Shown piece by piece: positions 7,066 through 15,613 of a stretch of DNA of 38,352 bases. A program made the position numbers and the translations under genes. The stretch is from CBEUVQ01 sp965546615 (GTDB lineage: Bacteria > Bacillota > Desulfotomaculia > Desulfotomaculales > Desulfohalotomaculaceae). The notes under the pieces are model-generated. The model ran no database searches, was not told the DNA's origin, and worked only from the letters and a program-made list of their open reading frames with translations. How positions within the stretch are numbered: the first letter of the stretch is position 1; the number at the start of each line of letters is the position of its first letter. The stretch lies in NCBI GenBank assembly GCA_965546615.1, contig CBEUVQ010000025.1, forward strand, positions 1-38,352, read 5' to 3'.

Positions 7066-8157
7066 GTGGGAGAAAAGATAACGGTTTCAGTTATTAAAGC
7101 GGACATTGGGGGTTTTGTCGGACACTCAAGTGTGCACCCGGATTTATTGGCAAAAGCCAAAGCAATACTGGAAGAACGGGAAGACTTAATTGATTTTCAT
7201 GTCACCCATGTAGGCGACGACATCAACCTGATTTTAACCCACCGCTTAGGCCGCAACAACGGAACGATTCACCGGCTGGCCTGGGACACATTTGTCGCCT
7301 GCACCGATACCGCCCGCAAATTAAAGCTTTACGGTGCGGGGCAGGATTTGTTATCCGACGCCTTTTCCGGCAACATTAAAGGGCTGGGCCCGGGGGTGGC
7401 GGAAATGGAATTTACAGAGCGCAAAAGCGAACCGATTATTGTGTTTATGGCGGATAAAACCGAACCGGGGGCATGGAATCTGCCGCTGTATAAAATATTT
7501 GCCGATCCCTTCAACACCATCGGCTTGGTTATTGACCCCAACATGCACGGCGGATTTCAATTTGAAGTGCGCGATCTGGTTAAAAACCGCAAAGTGATTT
7601 TCTCAGCACCGGAAGAACTTTACGACATGCTGGTGTTTATCGGCGCACCCGGCCGCTACTGCATTAAAGAAGTACACCACAAAAAGTCGGGCGAAATTGC
7701 GGCGGTATCATCCACACAGCGCCTCAACTTAATGGCGGGGCGTTATGTCGGCAAAGATGATCCGGTGCTGATTGTGCGCTGTCAAAGCGGGCTGCCGGCG
7801 GTTGGTGAAGTACTGGAGCCTTTTGCCAACCCTCATTTGGTTTCCGGCTGGATGCGCGGTTCACACAGCGGCCCACTGATGCCGGTCAGCCTGAAAGACA
7901 GCGCCCCGACAAGATTTGACGGCCCACCGCGGGTAGTGGCTTTAGGTTTCCAAATTGCTGACGGCAAACTGCACGGCCCGCAGGATTTCTTTGCCGACCG
8001 CGCCTTTGACTTAGCCCGCCAAAAAGCCAACGAACTGGCCAACTATTTGAGAAGCTTAGGACCGTTTGAACCCCACCGTCTGCACCTTGATGAAATGGAG
8101 TACACCACCATGCCGCAGGTCAGCGAAAAACTTAAAGGACGGTTTACAGATTTATAG
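7066..8157 (+). CDS. fbp: Bifunctional fructose-1,6-bisphosphate aldolase/phosphatase (archaeal type)
   Basis: A 363-residue class V FBPase/aldolase that makes fructose-6-phosphate from triose phosphates in gluconeogenesis. Metal ligands D13, H20, D51 and D52 are visible in KADIGGFVGH and VGDDIN. K230 in GRYVGKDDP is the expected Schiff-base lysine of the aldolase reaction, with Y227 beside it and Y346 (MEYTTMP) near the C terminus as the partner catalytic tyrosine. The full archaeal-type core is intact. The enzyme is typical of archaea and deep-branching or thermophilic bacteria, including several Clostridia. The start is GTG at 7066, with GAAAGGAGG seven bases upstream. The 3' end overlaps the convergent fni gene by six bases, so neither gene has its own intergenic terminator there. 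Confidence 0.96.
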   Translation: MGEKITVSVIKADIGGFVGHSSVHPDLLAKAKAILEEREDLIDFHVTHVGDDINLILTHRLGRNNGTIHRLAWDTFVACTDTARKLKLYGAGQDLLSDAFSGNIKGLGPGVAEMEFTERKSEPIIVFMADKTEPGAWNLPLYKIFADPFNTIGLVIDPNMHGGFQFEVRDLVKNRKVIFSAPEELYDMLVFIGAPGRYCIKEVHHKKSGEIAAVSSTQRLNLMAGRYVGKDDPVLIVRCQSGLPAVGEVLEPFANPHLVSGWMRGSHSGPLMPVSLKDSAPTRFDGPPRVVALGFQIADGKLHGPQDFFADRAFDLARQKANELANYLRSLGPFEPHRLHLDEMEYTTMPQVSEKLKGRFTDL

Positions 8158-9222
8158 GTTGCTGTAACTGCGCCGGGCATAATGATATACATCGATATTG
8201 CGGGCGACCAGCCATTCCTTGGTTTGACCGCTGATAACCAGCGGCACTTTCTTCAGCTGAGGAATGCCGGTCGCTCCGCACATCAGCATCACCTTTTTTA
8301 AACCGGTAATCAGCGTTTCAATATGTTTAATTAACGCCGGGTACCCCAAATAAAGCAGCGTTTGCAAAAAAGGTTTGGATACCGCGGTTAAATCAGCTCC
8401 CAGCGCCAATGCTTTGGCAATGTCATGCGATGAACGCACGCCACCGGAAGCAACGGTGAAAACCGGCAGGCGCTCAGCACGGGCTTCAACAATGCTTACC
8501 GCGGTGGGAATACCCCAATCGCTGATGTCTTCAATGCCGGCACTGATGCCATTGGGAGTGCGCTCCTGCTCAATGGCAATAAAATTAGTGCCGCCCCGCC
8601 CGCTGATGTCGATATATTTTACTCCGGCACGGTAGAGCTGGGCGACTGTTTCCCGGGTCATGCCAAATCCTACCTCTTTCACAATCACCGGCACAGGCAA
8701 ATTGGCGGTAATTTCCGCAATGCCGGCCAGCAGACCGCGAAAATCGCGGTCACCCTCCGCCATTGCCAGCTCCTGCGGTACATTGACATGCAGCTGCAGA
8801 GCATCCGCCTCCAGCATCTCTACCGCCTGCTTGGCATCTTTCAGCGTGCAGCCCGCACTTAAATTGGCAATAACCACCCCGGCGGGGTTTTCTGCCCGCA
8901 CAACCCTGAAAGTGTCCACTACATTTTTATCTTCTATCGCCGCCCGCTGCGAACCAAGAGCAATGGGCAGGCCGGTTTCTTTCGCCGCCCGCGCCAAGCT
9001 GCGGTTAATTTCCAGCACCGCACTGTGACCGCCGGTCATAGCGTTAATCATCAGCGGCGCACCAATCTCTTTACCCAAAAAAAAGCAGCGGGTATTCAGT
9101 TCATCCCAGTTCAGTTCCGGCAGCGAACGATGCAGCAGGTGCACATCGGCAAAGCCGGCTGCCCGCCGATCCTTCTCCGCCAATGCATGATTAATATGGT
9201 CAATTTTACGGGATTGCCTCAC
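8152..9222 (-). CDS. fni: Type 2 isopentenyl-diphosphate delta-isomerase (FMN-dependent)
   Basis: A 356-residue FMN- and NAD(P)H-dependent IDI-2 enzyme that interconverts isopentenyl and dimethylallyl diphosphate. Signature blocks appear in order: RKIDHI at the N terminus, INAMTGG near 59-65, ALGSQRAA near 88-95, the substrate/FMN region LQLHVNVPQEL near 142-152, KEVGFGM and DISGRGGTNF, then the phosphate-binding VASGGVRSSHD and ALGAD. The start is GTG at 9220-9222, with AGGGGGG seven bases upstream. It is convergent with, and overlaps by six bases, the FBP aldolase/phosphatase gene. It stands alone on its strand, not beside other isoprenoid genes. Confidence 0.95.
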   Translation of the reverse strand: MRQSRKIDHINHALAEKDRRAAGFADVHLLHRSLPELNWDELNTRCFFLGKEIGAPLMINAMTGGHSAVLEINRSLARAAKETGLPIALGSQRAAIEDKNVVDTFRVVRAENPAGVVIANLSAGCTLKDAKQAVEMLEADALQLHVNVPQELAMAEGDRDFRGLLAGIAEITANLPVPVIVKEVGFGMTRETVAQLYRAGVKYIDISGRGGTNFIAIEQERTPNGISAGIEDISDWGIPTAVSIVEARAERLPVFTVASGGVRSSHDIAKALALGADLTAVSKPFLQTLLYLGYPALIKHIETLITGLKKVMLMCGATGIPQLKKVPLVISGQTKEWLVARNIDVYHYARRSYSNL

Positions 9223-9411
9223 AATATTCCCCCCTGTCGCCCCCTATTTTATCTGTTTAATGCCCTGTTTGACAAGCTTTACAGCAAATAGGAAGCAGCA
9301 GGGCAAAAATGTGGTAATTTTTTGCCCAAAACAGTTATTTTCCGGTAGGACAGTTTCATATAACTTAACAATAGGTTCTTTTTGGCAGGTTTGGAAAGGA
9401 GGGGTTAATTT

Positions 9412-9675
9412 ATTCGCAAGCACAAAACCATTACCATCAGTTTACCGACAAATTTGGTTGATTATTTAGACCGCCGGATTGATGAAATTAACAAAAACAG
9501 CTTAGAAGAAACCAACCGCAGCAAATACATCCGGCTTTTAATTCGCAAAGACATGCAAAACCCGCATCACCCTGCACGGCAGCAGGCGGAAGCCCGCCCC
9601 AACCAAAACACCGCATCGTCCGGGGATTTGGATTTTTACCATTCGCTGCTGCAGTTAGGCGGATATAAACGGTAA
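9412..9675 (+). CDS. Ribbon-helix-helix (CopG/Arc-type) DNA-binding protein, apparent ATT start
   Basis: A protein of about 87 residues with a beta-strand (KTITISLP, about residues 5-12), a first helix (LVDYLDRRIDEINKN) and a second helix beginning SKYIRLLIRKD near 37, the layout of RHH repressors that bind DNA as dimers. The annotated-looking TTG at 9454 would delete the DNA-contacting strand. The frame is open upstream only to 9409, and the only codon placed correctly behind the strong AAAGGAGGGG is ATT at 9412, seven bases after it. ATT starts are rare and known from autoregulated genes such as infC. No toxin partner follows, so it may be a stand-alone regulator rather than an antitoxin. 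The C-terminal 35 residues look disordered. Confidence 0.72.
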   Translation: MRKHKTITISLPTNLVDYLDRRIDEINKNSLEETNRSKYIRLLIRKDMQNPHHPARQQAEARPNQNTASSGDLDFYHSLLQLGGYKR

Positions 9676-10052
9676 TACTGACATTAAAAACCTGGATGCG
9701 TTTTTTGCAAAAAACGTCTAAACCGGTTTTCAACCACATATATGTAAATTAAGAAGGTAAGGAGGTGGTTGATGAACAGCTGACGCGAGGCATAAATATG
9801 AAATGACTTAACCACAGCGGTAACTTAATTTATTTTGCTTCAAGTCAAATGACATTTGTAACCTATTGAAAACGGTTTTTGAAGGATTGAATTAAGACAG
9901 CCGAAAACTTACTACAATCATTATTTAGTTTAACATTGGTGTGACAGTGCAAAAAAACTGCATCACACATATCAGGGAAGCGGCCGTTTTGTCTTCTGGC
10001 AAAGCGGCCCTTTTTAATCTGCACTTCGTGCTGCGGTAAACACCTCTGCCGC
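9676..10052. other. 377-base stretch without a conventional gene: mini-ORF and terminator, possible leader or small RNA
   Basis: No ORF of normal length fits. A strong AAGGAGGTGG lies before a three-codon ORF (ATG AAC AGC TGA, 9772-9783). Further on, loosely promoter-like TTAAGA and TACAAT with 15-base spacing occur near 9893-9920, and a plus-strand terminator ends at about 10015. A short transcript from about 9925 to 10015 is possible but not demonstrated. Confidence 0.35.
9982..10015 (+). terminator. Rho-independent terminator not preceded by an obvious gene
   Basis: GGCCGTTTTG pairs with CAAAGCGGCC (one G-U) around an eight-base loop, followed by CTTTTT. It points along the plus strand, away from the minus-strand gene at 10053, and so must end the RHH transcript or a small RNA. 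Confidence 0.75.
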
Positions 10053-11423
10053 CTACTTTTTCAGCAGTTTACCCGCCAGCGCCAATGCCTCTTCGCGGGT
10101 GGTGACAGTACCTTCCGCCTGCGCCTCGCTGACAGCCTGCAGCAGTCGGCCGATTGTTTTGGAAGCGGACAGCCCGAAATGAGCTTTTAAATCATTGCCG
10201 TCAATCAGCGGAGGTGGAAAGACGCAGTTTAACAAATCAAATATATACCGGCGGTAGTCTTTGATTTCCTGCAGGCGGCCGCTTGATAAATAAGTGGCGG
10301 TGACATCAGCCAATGACAATAACAGACACGGCACATAATAAAGCCCTAAATCCCGGTAAAGCCTAAACTTGGCGGTATTGGACACTTTAGGCTGGTTGTA
10401 CAGCCACAGCGGACGCATATGCTGTTTTACCAGCAGCTTTAGCGCCCCGGCCTCTTTGTTCGCCGATTTAACCCGCTCAACAAACGGCTGCAGCAGTACT
10501 GCCCCTTTTTTCTCATGTCCGTGGAAGGTAATCCGCCCGTCAGCACGCCTGCCGGCGGCCGCCGGCTTACCGATATCGTGCAGCAGACAAGCTGTTTTTA
10601 AAGTGATCAGCAGCGGCCGGCCGCCCGCCAGCGGGCGCTGCAGCGCTTCAACCGCCGCCGATGGCAGCTCTCCGCATATTAACTCTTCTAAACAGTGCAG
10701 CGTTTTTAAGCAGTGCTCCCAAACATTGTCACGGTGATAGTAATTCTGCGCGGTGGCCCGCATTTCATCCACCAGCGGAAAGACATGTGCCCACAAGTTC
10801 ATCTCTTTATCCGCCAAATTGATATACCGATAACTGCGGGCAGTGCCCAGCAGCCTGGCCAGTTCTTCCCAAACACGTTCACCGCTGATTTGAGTCAGCC
10901 CGTCGGCGTGGGCGGCCATTGCTTTTAAAGTGTGCGCTTCAACGGTAAAGTTAAGTTCCGCCGCCAGGCGGAAACCCCGCAGCACCCGCAGCGGATCGTC
11001 GGCAAAAGCCTGCCGGCTTACCATAACAATCTTTTGTGCGGCGAGATCTCTGCGGCCGTTAAACGGGTCAATCAAGCACTGCCCGTCAAGAGAGGCGGCA
11101 AGCGCATTAACGGTAAAATCACGCCGGGCCAAATCTTCCGCTATATCAGCACCTTTCAACTGCGAAATGTCAATCCGCACAGCATCAGCCCCGTTTTTCA
11201 GCACCACCCGGGCGGTGCCGTTTACCCGGTCCAGCGGGATGCAGCTGCCTGCCAATTCCGCCGCAAGATACCGGGCAAATTCAAAAACAGCGCGGTCTAC
11301 CGCCAGGTCAATATCGCTGGCGGCGCGCCCCAACAGGCGGTCACGCACCGCGCCGCCCACCAAATAAGCCTGAACACCGAAATCCGCAGCGACGGTGTTT
11401 AATTTCAACAGCAGCTGCTGCAC
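10053..11423 (-). CDS. cca: CCA tRNA nucleotidyltransferase / poly(A) polymerase family protein with HD domain
   Basis: A 456-residue class II nucleotidyltransferase. The head domain shows LVGGAVRD (21-28) and the catalytic DIDLAV with D37 and D39, then RRDFTVNALA near 99-108 and DPLRVLRGFR, which contacts tRNA. An HD phosphohydrolase domain follows (LLHDIGKP near 285, then HGHEKKG), and the tail is helical. It would add or repair the CCA end of tRNAs or, if it is one of the split enzymes, add A or CC only; sequence alone does not settle which. The start is GTG at 11421-11423, with AGGGGGGAG about six bases upstream. It stands alone on the minus strand. Confidence 0.9.
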   Translation of the reverse strand: MQQLLLKLNTVAADFGVQAYLVGGAVRDRLLGRAASDIDLAVDRAVFEFARYLAAELAGSCIPLDRVNGTARVVLKNGADAVRIDISQLKGADIAEDLARRDFTVNALAASLDGQCLIDPFNGRRDLAAQKIVMVSRQAFADDPLRVLRGFRLAAELNFTVEAHTLKAMAAHADGLTQISGERVWEELARLLGTARSYRYINLADKEMNLWAHVFPLVDEMRATAQNYYHRDNVWEHCLKTLHCLEELICGELPSAAVEALQRPLAGGRPLLITLKTACLLHDIGKPAAAGRRADGRITFHGHEKKGAVLLQPFVERVKSANKEAGALKLLVKQHMRPLWLYNQPKVSNTAKFRLYRDLGLYYVPCLLLSLADVTATYLSSGRLQEIKDYRRYIFDLLNCVFPPPLIDGNDLKAHFGLSASKTIGRLLQAVSEAQAEGTVTTREEALALAGKLLKK

Positions 11424-11544
11424 TTAAATCTCCCCCCTCTTTGCTTTAAGTTATTTCTAAATTACCCAAAAATTATCCTGCTGGCGGCAGGCACCATTAT
11501 GTGATAGAATAAAAGTCGAGTTTATACACAGAAAGGGGTTTAAC

Positions 11545-12210
11545 ATGCAACGCAAAATTTTGACTGTAATAATTCCCCTGGTTATAGTTGCGCTGGCTGC
11601 TTCTTTGGCTGTTTATGACCGGGATATGGAAAGAAAAAACGCTGCTGCCATTGTTAACGGCGTACCCATTGACAAGGCTGAATTTGAAACCACACTGGAG
11701 CAGGCAAAAGAATCCTACAAGCAGATGGGTGTGGATTTAGAAAGTGAAGAAGCTAAAGAGTTACTGGCAGAAGTAGAAAAAGATACGCTGGATAACATGA
11801 TTAACCGCGAACTGCTGCTGCAGGATGTAGAAAAGAAAGGCTACAAAGCTACGTCGGAACAAATAAAAGAAAGACTGGAAATGATTAAATCCCAATTTCC
11901 GGATGAAGAAACATTTAATGAAGTGTTAAAAACCAACAACCTGACACTGGAAAAATTAAACCAAATCATTGCCGATGATTTAAAGATTGAGCAGTACATC
12001 GAAAAGGAAATACCCACACCGGAAGTAACGGAAGAAGAAATGAAGGCATTGTACGATCAATACAGTGCACAAATGGGCGAAGAACTGCCGGATTTTGACC
12101 TGCTGAAACCCCAGATAGAGATGCAGCTGCAGCAGGAAAAGCAGCAGCAGGCACTGGATAAAATTCTTGAAGAATTAGAGAAAAACAGCGAAATTGAAAT
12201 TATCGGTTAA
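11545..12210 (+). CDS. Membrane-anchored SurA N-terminal domain-like protein (no PPIase domain)
   Basis: A 221-residue protein with a signal-anchor at residues 5-22 and no lipobox Cys, so it should sit outside the cytoplasmic membrane. The outer part (AAAIVNGVPIDKAEFETTLEQ near 34, then DNMINRELLLQDVEKKGYKAT) matches the chaperone domain of SurA/PrsA-type foldases. The parvulin prolyl isomerase domain is absent; the protein ends shortly after a charged helical stretch. It may act as a holdase for secreted or spore proteins. ATG start with AAAGGGG eight bases upstream. A strong terminator at 12216-12253 makes it monocistronic. Confidence 0.78.
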   Translation: MQRKILTVIIPLVIVALAASLAVYDRDMERKNAAAIVNGVPIDKAEFETTLEQAKESYKQMGVDLESEEAKELLAEVEKDTLDNMINRELLLQDVEKKGYKATSEQIKERLEMIKSQFPDEETFNEVLKTNNLTLEKLNQIIADDLKIEQYIEKEIPTPEVTEEEMKALYDQYSAQMGEELPDFDLLKPQIEMQLQQEKQQQALDKILEELEKNSEIEIIG

Positions 12211-12215
12211 AAATT

Positions 12216-12253
12216 AACCTTGGGCAGCTCCGCTGTGATGCCCGAGGTTTTTT
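12216..12253 (+). terminator. Rho-independent terminator after the SurA_N-like gene
   Basis: AACCTTGGGCA pairs with TGCCCGAGGTT (one G-U) around a 12-base loop and runs into TTTTTT. Confidence 0.88.
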
Positions 12254-12361
12254 ATATTCCGCCGTTATTGAAAGAGAAATTAACCGGCACAGACACCCTC
12301 TGCCCTTATGCCCTTCCGCACCGCAAAGCAAACTCTTTAGAAAAAAATACCTAATTATGTA

Positions 12362-12388
12362 ACATTTTGAAACCAGCGCCATAATATA
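12362..12388 (+). promoter_or_regulatory. Sigma-K-like promoter of the Gly/Tyr/Cys-rich gene
   Basis: AC (12362-12363), a 16-base spacer and CATAATATA (12380-12388) fit the mother-cell sigma-K pattern AC-N16-CATANNNTA. It lies 29 bases before the start codon at 12418. The motif is short, so a chance match is possible. Confidence 0.4.
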
Positions 12389-12417
12389 AGTTAAGCAAAG
12401 TTAAAGGAGGTTTTCTT

Positions 12418-12624
12418 ATGGGTTATTATGGCGGTGGCTACGGCGGCGGCTGCGGTGGCGGCTGCGGCGGCGGTTACGGCGGCGGCTGCGGTGGCGGCTA
12501 CGGCGGTTACAATCCTTGGTACGGGTACGGCCCTTGGTATCCTTACGGCCCTTACGGCCCGTGGTACGGCCCAAGATATCCCTACGGCCCGGGTTACGGC
12601 TATTATAACAAAACAAAGAAATAG
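12418..12624 (+). CDS. Small Gly/Tyr/Cys-rich protein, coat-like
   Basis: A 68-residue protein made of GGGY and GGGC units (residues 5-30) followed by Tyr/Pro/Gly/Trp-rich units of the type YGPWYPYGPYGP (31-62) and a basic NKTKK tail. Three cysteines sit in the Gly-rich half. No catalytic domain is expected. Composition is that of structural proteins crosslinked through Tyr or Cys, such as spore coat or cortex-associated proteins; this is inference, supported by the sigma-K-like promoter just upstream. AAAGGAGG lies eight bases before the ATG. A bidirectional terminator follows. Confidence 0.75.
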   Translation: MGYYGGGYGGGCGGGCGGGYGGGCGGGYGGYNPWYGYGPWYPYGPYGPWYGPRYPYGPGYGYYNKTKK

Positions 12625-12630
12625 CAATAC

Positions 12631-12682
12631 AAAAAAGATCGCAAATCATGCGGCTTTCGCCGCGTGAACTGCGATCTTTTTA
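12631..12682. terminator. Long bidirectional terminator
   Basis: AAAAAGATCGCA (12632-12643) pairs perfectly with TGCGATCTTTTT (12670-12681), with an inner CATGCGGC/GCCGCGTG stem. It separates the coat-like gene from the convergent dehydrogenase gene. Confidence 0.9.
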
Positions 12683-12699
12683 CATTTTCAGCAGTATAT

Positions 12700-14247
12700 T
12701 TAAAACTTCTCCGACACAAGTTTTGCCTGCATAAAGAGCAGCAGATAATCCCGACCGCCGGCTTTGGAATCTGTTCCGGACATGTTAAACCCGCCGAAGG
12801 GATGTACGCCCACCAGCGCACCGGTGCATTTGCGGTTGAAATACAGGTTGCCGACATGGAATTCCGTTCTTGCCTTGGCCAGCTTAGCACGGTCTTTGGC
12901 ATATACCGCACCGGTAAGGCCGTACTCGGTGTTATTGGCTATTTCCAGCGCGTCATCGAAATCTTTTGCTTTGATGAATGCCAGCACCGGCCCGAATACT
13001 TCTTCCTGCGCCAGCACTGCATCAGGCTGAATATCTGCAAAAATTGTCGGCTGAACAAAATAACCGCCCATACTTTCCAGTGTTTCTCCGCCCAGCAGCA
13101 GCCGGCCCTCTTTTTTGCCGATTTCGATATATTTCTTAATTCTGTCCAGCGAAGCATTATCAATTACCGGACCAACCGGATAATTGTCAGCAGCATCGCC
13201 CACCGTTAACTTGCCTGCTTTTTCAACCACCAGCTCAACCACCCGGTCGTACACATCCTCGCAGACAATTGCCCGGGAGCATGCAGAGCATTTTTGCCCT
13301 TGAAAACCAAAAGCTGATGCAACAATAACAGCGGCTGCTTCTTCTAAATCTGCACTGCTGTCTACAATTATTGCGTCTTTACCGCCCATTTCCGCAGAAA
13401 CGCGCTTGATATGCTTTTGCCCTTCAGCAGTTTTGGCTGCCAGCTCGTTAATGCGCAGGCCCACTTCTTTTGAACCGGTAAAGTTGACAAATCTGGTTTT
13501 CGGATGGCTGACAAGATAATCACCGATTGTGCCGCCGCTTCCCGGCAGGTAGTTTACTACACCGTCAGGCACACCGGCCTCTTTGAGAATGTCCATAAAC
13601 ACTGCCGCCATTATCGGTGTGTTGCTGGACGGTTTTAACACTACAGTGTTTCCGGAAACAACAGCGGCTGATGTCATACCGGCCATAATAGCGAGCGGGA
13701 AGTTCCACGGCGGAATAACCACTCCGACACCAAGCGGAATGTACACCAATTCATTCTGCTCGCCGTCTACTGCTGTCAAAGGCTGCGGAGCGGACAGGCG
13801 GAGCATTTCACGGCCGTAAAATTCCAGAAAATCAATTGCCTCAGCGGTATCTGCATCAGCTTCAACCCAGTTTTTACCCGCTTCATAAACCAACCAAGCA
13901 GAAAGCTCATTTTTTCTTCTGCGCATTATTGCAGCCGCTTTAAAGAGGCATGCCGCTCTGTCCCGGGGATCGGTTTTCGACCAGGTTTTAAAGGCCTTTT
14001 CGGCACTGGCAAGCGCCTGTTCAGCCAACTCCGGCGTAGCTTTGCCGGTATAACCGATAACCTGCTCGCTGCGGGAAGGATTGAAAGATGTAATTTTTTC
14101 ATCGGTATTAATTTCTTTTCCGTCAATAATCAGCGGATAATACTTCCCAAATTGGGCCTCTACCGCTTTTAACGCCGACTTAAAACTGTCAGCAACCGCC
14201 GGATCATTAAAATTCTGCAGCGGTTCGTTGGCATATTCTTTGACCAT
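12700..14247 (-). CDS. rocA: L-glutamate gamma-semialdehyde dehydrogenase (1-pyrroline-5-carboxylate dehydrogenase)
   Basis: A 515-residue aldehyde dehydrogenase that oxidises glutamate semialdehyde to glutamate with NAD+, the last step of proline and arginine catabolism. Markers are PPWNFPLAI (179-187), the nucleotide-binding NFTGSKEVG near 255-263, EMGGKDAIIV with general-base E286, and the catalytic C320 in FQGQKCSACSR. Length and the N-terminal ADSFKSALKAVE region match the stand-alone RocA/PruA type rather than bifunctional PutA. ATG start with AGAGGTGAT upstream. No proline dehydrogenase or arginase is adjacent, but the arginine-consuming polyamine genes lie 10 kb away on the same strand. 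Confidence 0.94.
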   Translation of the reverse strand: MVKEYANEPLQNFNDPAVADSFKSALKAVEAQFGKYYPLIIDGKEINTDEKITSFNPSRSEQVIGYTGKATPELAEQALASAEKAFKTWSKTDPRDRAACLFKAAAIMRRRKNELSAWLVYEAGKNWVEADADTAEAIDFLEFYGREMLRLSAPQPLTAVDGEQNELVYIPLGVGVVIPPWNFPLAIMAGMTSAAVVSGNTVVLKPSSNTPIMAAVFMDILKEAGVPDGVVNYLPGSGGTIGDYLVSHPKTRFVNFTGSKEVGLRINELAAKTAEGQKHIKRVSAEMGGKDAIIVDSSADLEEAAAVIVASAFGFQGQKCSACSRAIVCEDVYDRVVELVVEKAGKLTVGDAADNYPVGPVIDNASLDRIKKYIEIGKKEGRLLLGGETLESMGGYFVQPTIFADIQPDAVLAQEEVFGPVLAFIKAKDFDDALEIANNTEYGLTGAVYAKDRAKLAKARTEFHVGNLYFNRKCTGALVGVHPFGGFNMSGTDSKAGGRDYLLLFMQAKLVSEKF

Positions 14248-14567
14248 TTACATCACCTCTTAATAGATATTTTAAAGCAAATAGAAAAGCTTAGTGGTTT
14301 ATGCCCGCAAAAGGCACAAACCGACCCTATAATAAGCACACACTGCTCACGCCCTTCTTTTGGGCAAAGAAGACAAACCGTTTCCGCTTAACCTTGTCGG
14401 CTGCAGAAACTGCAATTGGATACAAAGATTGTTTAAAATCTTGGAATGTTGTTAAGCGCATTACATTATAAATTTCTATAAAAATTCAAATAATCCTTTT
14501 TTTAATAACATTTCTGTTTAACAGCACATGCCCATGCCTAACAGCAGCACACTTTTCAGTTCAGACT
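14248..14567. other. 320-base intergenic region without a gene
   Basis: No ORF with a ribosome binding site was found. It contains a small hairpin CTTCTTT-TGGGC-AAAGAAG near 14355-14373 and AT-rich sequence that should hold the rocA promoter (minus strand). I see no riboswitch, T-box or tRNA signature. Confidence 0.5.
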
Positions 14568-15518
14568 TTACCACCTGCACAAGCTGACTGCCGCACTGCA
14601 TAAAAAATTATCAACTTTTTCTTTATCCTCGGAACGTATCTTTAAAGTTATTTTGCTTTCCTTTTCTTTTAAAATATAGGTGAGCAGCTTCCCGTTTCTT
14701 TGGATTAGCTCCAGCCTGCAGTACTCGGCGGAATTGTCGGCAGCTTTTTCTTCACTGCAGCCGGCCCAGGTATATGCCGTGAATTGCTGCCATTTTAAAA
14801 TGCCCCCTTTGGTAAATATGCCGATCTGCGTAACAGCATCGCTGTGCCGTGCACTGATCAAGTTTAAAACGCCTGCTGCAAAACACACTAAAAAAATCAA
14901 TAAACCTGCCAAGCGATGCTGAACTGTCAATACCGTACTGTACAGCACTATTTTGTTATTGGCATAGGCATAACTTTCGATATCATTCAGCAGCTTCGCA
15001 TTAAACATCTGCAGCACACTGTGCATATAATTTTGCTGCCAAAGAAAATCGTACGCCTCTTTAAGCCGTTCTGCAGTTACCAAAAAAGCCGCTGCAGACA
15101 GAACAGCAGTGATGACGTTAAATACAAACTCATAGTTTAATTTATTTTTAACTGACTGAGCAATTATCTTATCTTTAATTACTTTCCGGCAGCAGATATA
15201 TTTGACCATACGTATGCCGATAAAAACACCGATAACTGCCGCTGCAGCAGCTAATACAACATACCTGTCAAAATGTGCAGCCAGCTTATAATATAACAAA
15301 GCAGTCAAGCCAACTGCCGCAGCAATAACCAAAACAGCACCAGCAGATGTTTTAAGCGGAATATCCATGTCATTTTTCCGGGTTATTTCGCCTGCACACG
15401 CCGCGTCGTTTTTCATTATCTGCCGGGCTTTTTCACCGGCAGCGCACTCTCTGCAGAATACATGCTCGGCACTGCCGTAGTTTACATGTGTCGTCTTATT
15501 ACACAGTTCACACTGCAA
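14568..15518 (-). CDS. Multi-pass membrane protein with N-terminal zinc ribbon, function unknown
   Basis: A 316-residue protein. Residues 1-26 form a treble-clef or B-box-like zinc site (C3, C6, H19, C22, C25). Four hydrophobic segments follow at roughly 58-77, 85-105, 133-150 and 203-222. The C-terminal 90 residues (from GIFTKGGILKWQQF) are soluble and resemble the bPH-like/DUF5673 tail of Bacillota membrane proteins. The start is TTG at 15516-15518, placed by GGGGAGGG about nine bases upstream; the next residues are QCELC. It borders the defence island and probably belongs to the host chromosome, though this is not certain. Confidence 0.6.
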   Translation of the reverse strand: MQCELCNKTTHVNYGSAEHVFCRECAAGEKARQIMKNDAACAGEITRKNDMDIPLKTSAGAVLVIAAAVGLTALLYYKLAAHFDRYVVLAAAAAVIGVFIGIRMVKYICCRKVIKDKIIAQSVKNKLNYEFVFNVITAVLSAAAFLVTAERLKEAYDFLWQQNYMHSVLQMFNAKLLNDIESYAYANNKIVLYSTVLTVQHRLAGLLIFLVCFAAGVLNLISARHSDAVTQIGIFTKGGILKWQQFTAYTWAGCSEEKAADNSAEYCRLELIQRNGKLLTYILKEKESKITLKIRSEDKEKVDNFLCSAAVSLCRW

Positions 15519-15558
15519 AATAATTTACCCTCCCCGGTTTGGATTTCCTCACAACTAT

Positions 15559-15605
15559 TCGGCAGTTACCGAACACCCTGCCCGGTTCAGGCATTATGCC
15601 GAACC
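15559..15605. repeat. Two small palindromes at the left edge of the defence island
   Basis: TTCGG-CAGTTA-CCGAA (15559-15574) and GGTTC-A-GGCAT/TATGCCGAACC (15584-15605) lie back to back after the last gene of the minus-strand operon. Neither is followed by a T-run on the minus strand, so they are folded 3'-end elements or insertion scars rather than a clear terminator. Confidence 0.45.
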
Positions 15606-15613
15606 CAAAAATT

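Noticed and set aside
9454..9675. TTG at 9454 as start of the ribbon-helix-helix gene
   Set aside because: It has no Shine-Dalgarno sequence and would remove the DNA-contacting beta strand.
12428..12667. Ala/Thr-rich ORF in the second frame of the Gly/Tyr/Cys-rich gene
   Set aside because: Frame shadow of GGC-rich DNA; the ribosome binding site fits only the Gly/Tyr/Cys frame.
14290..14320. Possible sigma-54 promoter for rocA (TTTGTGCCTTTTGCGG on the minus strand)
   Set aside because: It lacks the essential GG at -24 and the spacing is wrong; no nearby enhancer-binding regulator is seen.
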